This document shows, in pieces, positions 45,968 through 52,589 of a stretch of DNA of 64,000 bases. The notes below the pieces were generated by a model, which was not told the DNA's origin, did no database searches, and was given only the letters and a program-made list of their open reading frames with translations. Every line of letters begins with the position of its first letter. Within the stretch, counting starts at the first letter, position 1. The position numbers and the translations under genes were made by a program. This DNA is from Luteolibacter flavescens (GTDB taxonomy: Bacteria > Verrucomicrobiota > Verrucomicrobiia > Verrucomicrobiales > Akkermansiaceae): assembly GCF_025950085.1 (NCBI RefSeq), contig NZ_JAPDDS010000017.1, positions 1 to 64,000 on the forward strand, written 5' to 3'.

Positions 45968-46663
45968 CGGTCAGTCGCTTTATCTCATGAAGCCGCCCGC
46001 TGCGGGAAGCCGGAAAAACTGCTCACTCTGCAGCGGCAGAAGAAGGTGAGGGGCGGCCACCACCAAGCCTCTCCGGTCTTTCGACGGCCGCCCCCCTCCT
46101 GTGCTGTTCACACGACCTCTGGCCCGCGTGGGTCTCTTTCCCCGCACCGGGGCCGGACGGCGTCGTGGAGTCTCCTCCATGTTTCAAGCCCTCCCCGACT
46201 TGAAACACGGCCTCCATCTCGCCGTCCGGCCGGATGCTTTCCGGTGAAGACTGCCTCGCGGGGGCACTGCTGGCAGGTGCGGCCGGGACCCAAAAAACCC
46301 GCCGCTCCCGCAGAAACCCCAGCACCCGCTTCCACTGGAACCCAGTGAAAGCCGGCGCTTGGATTTCTTTCAGCAATACCACAACCATGATCGCTACCGT
46401 ATGATCCGGCCAAAGCGGGAGATGGGTTTCAGAAAAGTTTCTCTTTTTCTCCACGCTCCGCTTTCAGGGCGGCCGATGACTCGCAACATCCCGCCATAAG
46501 ACACTCTCTATCAGTTCACTAATTCCGCTTCATCACGCGCGAAAAAAATTCGCGCGATACCTCCTGTGTCAGCGCTTCCCTCGAAAGTTTGACGCTCCCC
46601 GAAGCCCGTCCTTAGCCTCCGGACGCTACCCATCCGTCGATCCGACCTAACCCAGATCCACTC
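45968..46663. other. Gene-poor region between sigma factor and GH5-like gene
   Basis: No convincing gene is seen. Several frames are open on both strands but lack signal, family or codon support. A small inverted repeat, CGCGCGAA and TTCGCGCG around five A residues, lies at 46536-46556. Promoters for the divergent sigma and glycosidase genes must be here, but no clear -35/-10 pair was recognised. Confidence 0.5.
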
Positions 46664-47776
46664 ATGAAACCCCGCCTGACCGCCTTGCTACCCGCCCTCT
46701 CGTGCCTCCTTTTCCTCCCCGCCCAGGCCCAGCAGTGGTCCGTGGAGCAGGCGCAGGAGTGGGCGAAGACCCAGCCCTGGCGCGCCGGGTCGAATTTCAC
46801 GCCGAGCACCGCGATCAACCAGCTCGAGATGTGGCAGGCCGACACCTTCGACCCCGAGACCATCGACCGCGAGCTGGGCTACGCCGCCTCCTGCGGGATG
46901 AATGCCGCCCGCGTCTTCCTCCACGACCTGCTCTGGGAGCAGGACTCGGAAGGCCTGCTGAAGCGCATGGACCAATTCCTCGCCATCGCCGACAAGCACA
47001 AGGTGGGCATCATGTTCGTCCTCTTCGACGACGTCTGGGACCCCAGCCCGAAGCTCGGCAAGCAGCGCGACCCGCGCCCGCACACCCACAACTCCGGCTG
47101 GGTGCAGAGCCCGGGCAAGGACGTGCTCGTGGACGCCGCCAAGCGCAAGACCCTGGAGCCCTACGTCACCGGCGTGCTCACCCGCTTCAAGGATGACAAG
47201 CGCGTCATCGTCTGGGACCTCTACAACGAGCCCGGCAACCCGAATCTCAGCGCCTACGGCAAGGTGGAGCTGCCCGTGGAGGAAAAGAAGAAGCACTCGC
47301 TGGAGCTGGTGAAACTCAGCTTCGAGTGGGCCTGGAAGGTCCGCCCCACCCAGCCCATCACCGTCGGAGTATGGACCGGCGACTGGAGCACGAAGGAAAA
47401 GCGCGACGCCCTGAATGCCTACCAGATCGACCACTCGGACATCATCAGCTTCCACGTTTACTCCGATCTCGAGAAGACGAAGTCGATGACCGAGCCGCTC
47501 CTCGAATACGGCCGCCCCGTCCTCTGCACCGAATTCCTCGCCCGCACCGCCGGCAGCCGCCTCCAGGACATCCTCCCCTACTTCAAGGAGAAGAAGGTGG
47601 ACTCCTACCAATGGGGCCTCGTCGCCGGCAAGACCCAGACCCAGTACCCCTGGGAAAGCTGGAAGCGCGACTTCACCGCCGAGCCCGAAGTGTGGTTCCA
47701 CGAACTCTTCCACAAGGACGGCAAGCCCTACGACAAGGAAGAGACCGACCTCTACAAGAAGCTGACCGGGAAGTAA
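46664..47776 (+). CDS. GH5-like glycoside hydrolase, secreted
   Basis: A 370-residue protein with signal peptide (LTALLPALSCLLFLPAQAQ) and a TIM-barrel resembling glycoside hydrolase family 5 and related clan A enzymes. The acid/base glutamate is in WDLYNEPGN (Glu189), and the nucleophile would be Glu291 in RPVLCTEFLAR; both have the expected spacing. WAWKVRPTQPITVGVWTG is a typical strand beside the first active-site residue. It could act on a beta-linked glucan, mannan or xylan. A short hairpin repeat follows the gene. Confidence 0.87.
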   Translation: MKPRLTALLPALSCLLFLPAQAQQWSVEQAQEWAKTQPWRAGSNFTPSTAINQLEMWQADTFDPETIDRELGYAASCGMNAARVFLHDLLWEQDSEGLLKRMDQFLAIADKHKVGIMFVLFDDVWDPSPKLGKQRDPRPHTHNSGWVQSPGKDVLVDAAKRKTLEPYVTGVLTRFKDDKRVIVWDLYNEPGNPNLSAYGKVELPVEEKKKHSLELVKLSFEWAWKVRPTQPITVGVWTGDWSTKEKRDALNAYQIDHSDIISFHVYSDLEKTKSMTEPLLEYGRPVLCTEFLARTAGSRLQDILPYFKEKKVDSYQWGLVAGKTQTQYPWESWKRDFTAEPEVWFHELFHKDGKPYDKEETDLYKKLTGK

Positions 47777-47799
47777 GCGACCTCACCCTCACTTGAGGA

Positions 47800-47820
47800 G
47801 CGTGGACGTTCCGTCCACGC
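47800..47820. repeat. Intergenic 21-base hairpin (9-3-9), type GCGTGGACG
   Basis: Arms GCGTGGACG and CGTCCACGC surround a TTC loop, just behind the GH5-like gene. A version with one wobble pair recurs at 48841-48861. The centre ACG-TTC-CGT equals that of the hairpin at 16390-16410. No T-run follows. Confidence 0.68.
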
Positions 47821-47876
47821 CGGGTCACCGCCCCTTCATCCCCTGCCCGCCCCGTCCCCGGATGGCGCGGGCATCT

Positions 47877-48362
47877 TCATTCTTCAGGACCGATCTGCTT
47901 CAGCAGATCGTCAAAAACCTCATCATATTGCTCGCGATCAAACACGAATACCGATCGGTCATAGATCGGCCCGAAACCGGCGCCAGCCCCCGAGAACCCC
48001 AACCCCGACCAAAACACGTGACGGCGTCCCACATAGATCCGTGTCCAAACGCCACCGCAACCCTCCCACCCACAATCTGAGCACGCGATCAGAGGCAGAA
48101 GTCCCTTCCACATAGGACTATTTTGCCACGGGAAAACCCCGGTCCGATAAAGACTCTCCTTATTGCGGATCGCTCCCACATACATTCCAACGAAGGTCCC
48201 ATCAGGATTCCCATTCGGGCTCGCCTGCATCAAGGCAGGCTCCAACTTCTTCATTCGCTCCCAGATGGACTCGCAATCGATCTCGAAGTCAACGACACGC
48301 GCCTCCAGCCCTTCGAAGACAGGTGACGTGCGGATGGAGCATGACAGCCTCCGAATCATCAT
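47877..48362 (-). CDS. Hypothetical protein with Cys motif, lower-GC
   Basis: This 161-residue protein was not recognised. It has no signal peptide or membrane helix. A middle helix-rich part (FEIDCESIWERMKKLEPALM) is followed by a Cys cluster, IACSDCGWEGCGG, that could bind zinc, then a strand-rich end (GRRHVFWSGLGFSG) and an acidic helix at the C-terminus. The pair of ATGs at 48362 and 48359 follows a GAGAGAAG ribosome-binding site; the frame to 48407 is less likely. Its GC is lower than most of the window. The size suits an immunity-type or stand-alone protein, but no partner is known. Confidence 0.6.
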   Translation of the reverse strand: MMIRRLSCSIRTSPVFEGLEARVVDFEIDCESIWERMKKLEPALMQASPNGNPDGTFVGMYVGAIRNKESLYRTGVFPWQNSPMWKGLLPLIACSDCGWEGCGGVWTRIYVGRRHVFWSGLGFSGAGAGFGPIYDRSVFVFDREQYDEVFDDLLKQIGPEE

Positions 48363-48441
48363 CTTCTCTCTCACCCGGCAAGGGCCAGGGCGACAGCCAA
48401 TTTCCAATTTTCAATCTTTCTTCCCAACTCTCGCTTCGAAG

Positions 48442-48795
48442 ATGAAACGCGATATCACGATTCCAATTTCAGCCATCCTTGTCATCTGCACCTCCGGAGC
48501 ATTGCTGATCGGCGAGACGCTTCGCGAGCGGCGTTTCCCGGGAAAAGTCGAGCTCACATCGGATAGCCCGGCATGGCAGATTGTCGTATTCCTCGTGATG
48601 ATGATTGCTGTGATGAGAGCAGTGGTTCTGTGGTTCCAAACGATTTCGGACATCACCAGAACAAGGGGATCCCGGGCCGACCCACGGTATGGCTGGCTGA
48701 TATGCCACTTCATATTCCCACTCATCACACCTTACTTGTACTACTACTTTCATCGAACTTTATCACGACCGATCATAGCAAAGCTGGAATGCTAG
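48442..48795 (+). CDS. Small membrane protein of unknown function
   Basis: A 117-residue protein with three hydrophobic helices (ITIPISAILVICTSGALLI, WQIVVFLVMMIAVMRAVVLW and FIFPLITPYLYYYF) separated by basic loops. Start and topology are consistent with a small inner-membrane protein. It lies divergent to the preceding Cys-motif gene, with 79 bases between starts, in the lower-GC segment. No family was recognised. Confidence 0.62.
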   Translation: MKRDITIPISAILVICTSGALLIGETLRERRFPGKVELTSDSPAWQIVVFLVMMIAVMRAVVLWFQTISDITRTRGSRADPRYGWLICHFIFPLITPYLYYYFHRTLSRPIIAKLEC

Positions 48796-48840
48796 CGCCG
48801 CTGGCGCCGTTTTCTGCAAAAGCTGACCGGCAAATGAGGA

Positions 48841-48883
48841 GCGTGGGCGTTGCGTCCACGCCGTGTCGACCGAAGGTCGACAC
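48841..48883. repeat. Two tandem intergenic 21-base hairpins (9-3-9)
   Basis: The first, 48841-48861, pairs GCGTGGGCG with CGTCCACGC around TTG with one G-T wobble. The second, 48863-48883, pairs GTGTCGACC with GGTCGACAC around GAA. They are variants of the hairpins at 47800 and 16390 placed back to back, one base apart. Confidence 0.68.
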
Positions 48884-48957
48884 CCCTTATCCCCTGCCCA
48901 TTCCGCCCCCGGATGGCTCGGGCATTTTCGTCTCCGTCTTTCGGAAAGTCGTGATGG

Positions 48958-49251
48958 TCAGACTTGTGGATCAAGCGCTTCGCCTCTCCAGATCAAGCCG
49001 TCGTAGAAGTTGGCTCCTTCGGCAATCAACTCATTGATACTACTCCCATCTTTGCGGAAATAGTTTTCACCGAGAGGTCCGCCAGAGATTACCAAGGTAT
49101 AGGGATCCAGGGTTCTCTCCCCATCAAGCTTCACGAGGACGACGCTGCCTTCAGCGCGCATTTGATCGAGCAACTGCCATCCGATTGCGTCTTCAGACTG
49201 CCTGTCATGGCCAAGACCCAGTTGGCTCAAAATTTCAGACACCGATTTCAT
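48958..49251 (-). CDS. Hypothetical protein downstream of HNH operon
   Basis: A 97-residue acidic protein with recognisable secondary structure: helix VSEILSQLGLGHD, a strand pair around GSVVLVKLDGERTLDPYTL, a glycine turn SGGPLGENYFRKDG and helix SSINELIAEGANFYDGLIW. The shape recalls the small single-domain proteins found next to nucleases and toxins, but no family was recognised. CGGAG precedes the ATG at 49251. It overlaps the short upstream gene by 17 bases on the same strand and shares its lower GC. Confidence 0.62.
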   Translation of the reverse strand: MKSVSEILSQLGLGHDRQSEDAIGWQLLDQMRAEGSVVLVKLDGERTLDPYTLVISGGPLGENYFRKDGSSINELIAEGANFYDGLIWRGEALDPQV

Positions 49252-49408
49252 AGCTCCGATTTTCCACTGCCACTGCGCAGATCAGCCCAAATCCCCCTGA
49301 GAATTTACAAGCCGCCTTGCCCGGCGATTCTAACAGCTCCACGACATCTTTCCGCTCTTCATTGGGCAGACGCTTATTCACCCATCCCACGTTCCCAAGA
49401 TCGCTCAC
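49235..49408 (-). CDS. Short protein (57 aa) coupled to HNH nuclease by GTGA
   Basis: A short gene between the HNH nuclease and the 97-residue gene. Its GTG start forms a GTGA overlap with the nuclease stop (49405-49408), a classic coupling signal. The product reads like a real protein: SDLGNVGWVNKRLPNEERKD, then a helix VVELLESPGKAACKF and a small hydrophobic end SGGFGLICAVAVENR. Its 3' end overlaps the next start. It could be a regulator, an antitoxin-like partner or a fragment of a longer gene. Confidence 0.5.
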   Translation of the reverse strand: MSDLGNVGWVNKRLPNEERKDVVELLESPGKAACKFSGGFGLICAVAVENRSYEIGV

Positions 49409-50016
49409 GCCGACAGCCTCACCGACGACGGATCGGGGTCGATGAAGTGGGCCCAGCTTTCGTGGGTGGCGGGGTTTTCGCGGAGGCCGAACATGGGGCG
49501 CCAGCGGGGGGCGGCTGGCTTGCGGAGCGGGTGCATGTTCGCCTCGTGCGTCAGCTTGTTCGCCTTGCGCGTGTTGCAGCGGATGCAGGAGGTGACGATG
49601 TTTTCCCAGGTGGTGCGGCCGCCCTTGTCGCGCGGCATCACGTGGTCGAGATTCAGGTCGCACTCGCTGAAGACCTTCGCGCAGTACTGGCAGGTGTGCT
49701 TGTCGCGCAGGAAGACATTCCGCCGGGTGAAGCGCACCTCCAGCCGTGGCAGCTTCTCGTAGAGCGCCAGCACGATGATCTTCGGCACGCGCAGGGCGAG
49801 GCGGACGGTGTGGATCACCTCGTCGATGAGATCCGCCGACGAGTGCTCGATCCACGACCCGAGGTCGTGGGTCCGGAATCGTTCATCGCCCTCGGTCTGC
49901 ACCACCTGGGCGTGCCCCAGGAACAGGAGCTTGAGCGCGCGGCGGACGGAGCAGGTGTGCACCGGCTGCCAAAACCGGTTGAGGACGAGGACGGGATGGT
50001 CAAGATGGCCAGCCAT
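49405..50016 (-). CDS. HNH endonuclease
   Basis: A 203-residue protein with a C-terminal HNH nuclease domain. The core is CQYCAKVF...LDHVMPRDKGGRTTWEN...CIRCNTRK, containing two CxxC zinc sites, the Asp-His pair in LDHVMP and the Asn in WENIV. The N-terminal part (HPVLVLNRFWQPVHTCSVRR) is typical of the common bacterial HNH proteins that often follow housekeeping genes. The ATG at 50016 is used; the frame also begins with TTG at 50031. Two short genes of unknown role follow on the same strand with overlapping stops and starts. Confidence 0.9.
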   Translation of the reverse strand: MAGHLDHPVLVLNRFWQPVHTCSVRRALKLLFLGHAQVVQTEGDERFRTHDLGSWIEHSSADLIDEVIHTVRLALRVPKIIVLALYEKLPRLEVRFTRRNVFLRDKHTCQYCAKVFSECDLNLDHVMPRDKGGRTTWENIVTSCIRCNTRKANKLTHEANMHPLRKPAAPRWRPMFGLRENPATHESWAHFIDPDPSSVRLSA

Positions 50017-50231
50017 ACCTTTTCCCAGCAATTGCCGCGAAAACTAGCAGGATTGCCCCGCGTCGCAAGAAAAAGCTTGGTGACAGGGAGGTTACAAAAG
50101 TCCTGCCCCGCGGGGCATGCTGTCATCCCGGGCGAAAGGTGAAAACCGGGCATGCGACTGGAACGTTTCATTGCCCGGCGACTTCTGGCTTGCGGGAGCT
50201 GCCGCGAAACCGAAAGTTGTCCGACAGATCC

Positions 50232-50930
50232 ATGAAACTGACTTCCCTCATCGCGTCCGCCCTGCTGGCGCTGCCCCTGTGCCAGGCCGCCGAGCCGGGC
50301 TTCACCGATCTTTTCAACGGCAAGGACCTGACCGGCTGGAAGCGGGTGAATGGCAGCGGCGAATACAGGATCGAGGACAGCCAGATCGTCGGCTTCGGCG
50401 AGAACGTGAAGTCGAACACCTTCCTGCGCACGGAGAAGACCTACAAGGACTTCGACTTCCGCTTTGAGATGAAATTCGACGATCTCACGGGGAACTCCGG
50501 GATGATGTTCCGCGGCCTGCAAAAGCCCGGCACCGACGGCCGCGTCTATGGCTACCAGTGCGAGCACGACCAGGACAAGAAGCGTGCCTGGACCGCCGGT
50601 CTCTACGACGAGGCCCGCCGCGCCTGGCTCGCTCCCTACCGGAACGACGACAAGAAGAAGACCTTCACCGAGGCGGAGTCAAAGGCCCAAGAGCAGGCCC
50701 GCAAGGACTTCACCACCCAAGGACAAAAGGTGATGAAGTGGGACGACTGGAACGAGATCCGCATCGTCTGCAAGGGCAAGCACATCCAGATCTGGCTGAA
50801 TGGCGAGGAGCGCGTGAACTATACGGACGACGCCCCGGAATTCACCCCCGAAGGCTTCTTCGCCCTGCAGGTGCACAGCGGCAAATCCTGCAAGGTCCGC
50901 TGGCGGAATCTCCGCATCAAGGAACTCTGA
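50232..50930 (+). CDS. Exported DUF1080 (3-keto-disaccharide hydrolase-like) protein
   Basis: A 232-residue protein with a signal peptide (LTSLIASALLALPLCQAA) and a concanavalin-type fold of the DUF1080 family, called 3-keto-disaccharide hydrolase in some annotations. Typical runs are FTDLFNGKDLTGWKRVNG, the middle FEMKFDDLTGNSGMMFRG and the ending FFALQVHSGKSCKVRWRNLR. The ATG at 50232 directly starts the signal peptide; the earlier frame to 50139 is unlikely. Family members degrade or bind sugars in the periplasm. Its substrate cannot be deduced. Confidence 0.88.
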   Translation: MKLTSLIASALLALPLCQAAEPGFTDLFNGKDLTGWKRVNGSGEYRIEDSQIVGFGENVKSNTFLRTEKTYKDFDFRFEMKFDDLTGNSGMMFRGLQKPGTDGRVYGYQCEHDQDKKRAWTAGLYDEARRAWLAPYRNDDKKKTFTEAESKAQEQARKDFTTQGQKVMKWDDWNEIRIVCKGKHIQIWLNGEERVNYTDDAPEFTPEGFFALQVHSGKSCKVRWRNLRIKEL

Positions 50931-50943
50931 CCTGACATGACCC

Positions 50944-50964
50944 GCCCGCCGGAGCACGGCGGGC
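50944..50964. terminator. Hairpin between convergent genes
   Basis: GCCCGCCG pairs with CGGCGGGC around the loop GAGCA, between the converging DUF1080 and AsmA-like genes. It lacks a T-run on either strand, so it may be a weak bidirectional terminator. Confidence 0.5.
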
Positions 50965-50981
50965 GTGGCCGGTGGCGGGCC

Positions 50982-52535
50982 TCAGCGTTCCTCGCCGCTC
51001 TCGATGATCTCGCGGAAGGCGTCTTCCAGCGATTGATTCCCGCCGGCGGCAGGAGTCGCGGTGGTCGAGGCGGTATCGAGCTGCTTTTGCAGGTCATCCT
51101 GCGGCTGGCGGCCGGTGCCGGACAGGCGGACGGTGGCCCACGAGTAGCCGCCATCGCGGCGCTTGAAGACGGCACGCATCGCCGCCGAGGCATTGTTCAC
51201 CAGGCCATCCGGCAGGCCGACTTCCAGGGAGCCTTCCAGGACGCCCTGGGCATCGGCGGTGAGACTCCCGTCCAGGACCAGGCGATTCCGGGAAGCGAAG
51301 TGCAGGCGCTCCAAGCCGGCAACCGCTCCCGAGCGGACTAGCACGCCATTTGCCTCAAGGTCGAAGATGGGAGCCTGATACCAGGTCTCGCCCACTTCCT
51401 TCGCCAGCACGCCGAACATCGGCAGCTGCTTCCAGACGGAGTCCGAGGAGGCCGTGGCGCGGAAAGGGATGCGGAAGGAAACCAGCGTGGGCGAATCCGC
51501 ATCGTAGGAAAAGATCCCGGCTTCACCATTCTCCGGGGTCTCGACTTCAGCGGAGAGCCATGGGCCGAAATTCGGGCCGAGCAGGCTGCCCAGTTGGAGG
51601 CGGCCGACGCGGATGGTCAGGTCGGACTTCTTGCCCCGCAGATCGAGCAGGGACTTGTCCGGATTGGTGATCTCGATGTTCCCGCCTCCAGTCTTCCCAC
51701 TTGGAGTCATCCGGATGATGCCGACGCGCATACCTTCGGGGCTGAACTGGAGCGAGGCAAAATTCAGCGCGAAATCCCCCCAGCCCGGGGCATAGATCGA
51801 TCCGCCGTCGAAGCGCAGGTTCGCCGTCGTCGCGGCAGTGTCCAGCACCTCCAGCGTGGCCTCCGTGCCACTGAGACGGGCGGCGGGCTTTGCCTCATCC
51901 CCCACCAGCACGGTGAATTGCGGGGCGCGGTAGCGGAACTGGAAAGGAATCTCGCCGCTGCGGGCGGGCATCGCGGGAGCCGGGCCGACAGGCTGGCGCA
52001 GCACGAGCGTGCCGCCCTGGCCACCGAGCATCTCGGTGCCCTTCCACAAGCCCCCGATCAGGGAAGGCACGGCCAATTCGCCCTGCACCCCTCTCACCGT
52101 CAGGCTCTGGATCAGCGAGGTCTCCGGCCAGCGGAGCTCCACGGCGGAGGCTCCCGCAGTCAGCGGAGTCACGCGGAGCTGGGAAATCTTCGGCTCGGCA
52201 CCGGTCCACACCTTCACCCGCTCGGAGATCTTGTCATGATATCCGGGGGTATTCAGGTAGATGAGTGACCCGACCAGCGCGAGCCCGGATCCTGCGACGA
52301 GGGCTACAGCGGTGACCACCTGGGCCACGCGCATGCGCTTGTCGCTCTTTTCCTTCTCCTTCTTCGGCTGGTGGCTGCGGCGCTTGCGCTTCCGCATCTT
52401 GTAGACCTGGGTGCCGTCGTCCCGGGTCACCAGCTTGGCCTCGCCTTCACGTGAACCTTCACCCCCGCGCGTGCGGAGGCGGTCCATCATGTCGTCGATC
52501 GAGTAGTTCTCCGGCTCGGAATCGTTGGCAGGCAT
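50982..52535 (-). CDS. AsmA-like membrane-anchored protein downstream of secretin
   Basis: A 517-residue protein. A cytoplasmic N-terminal part of about 80 residues (MMDRLRTRGGEGSREGEAK, then a strongly basic MRKRKRRSHQPKKEKEKSDK) precedes one membrane helix (VVTAVALVAGSGLALVGSLI). About 400 mainly beta-strand periplasmic residues follow, resembling AsmA/translocation-protein-like repeats (ELAVPSLIGGLWKGTEML, DLRGKKSDLTIRVGRLQLG). It follows the secretin gene on the same strand after 54 bases, so it is probably part of the same transcription unit and may serve pilus or outer-membrane assembly. Confidence 0.68.
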   Translation of the reverse strand: MPANDSEPENYSIDDMMDRLRTRGGEGSREGEAKLVTRDDGTQVYKMRKRKRRSHQPKKEKEKSDKRMRVAQVVTAVALVAGSGLALVGSLIYLNTPGYHDKISERVKVWTGAEPKISQLRVTPLTAGASAVELRWPETSLIQSLTVRGVQGELAVPSLIGGLWKGTEMLGGQGGTLVLRQPVGPAPAMPARSGEIPFQFRYRAPQFTVLVGDEAKPAARLSGTEATLEVLDTAATTANLRFDGGSIYAPGWGDFALNFASLQFSPEGMRVGIIRMTPSGKTGGGNIEITNPDKSLLDLRGKKSDLTIRVGRLQLGSLLGPNFGPWLSAEVETPENGEAGIFSYDADSPTLVSFRIPFRATASSDSVWKQLPMFGVLAKEVGETWYQAPIFDLEANGVLVRSGAVAGLERLHFASRNRLVLDGSLTADAQGVLEGSLEVGLPDGLVNNASAAMRAVFKRRDGGYSWATVRLSGTGRQPQDDLQKQLDTASTTATPAAGGNQSLEDAFREIIESGEER

Positions 52536-52589
52536 CGCAGATGAGATATCTCGGGGTGAAGGCAAATCCTTCACACGACCGGCCTGTCG

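Noticed and set aside
46023-46454. 143-codon minus frame in the gene-poor gap upstream of the GH5-like gene
   Set aside because: The first part looks slightly protein-like, but the rest is low-complexity Pro/Gly/Arg, no start signal or family is evident.
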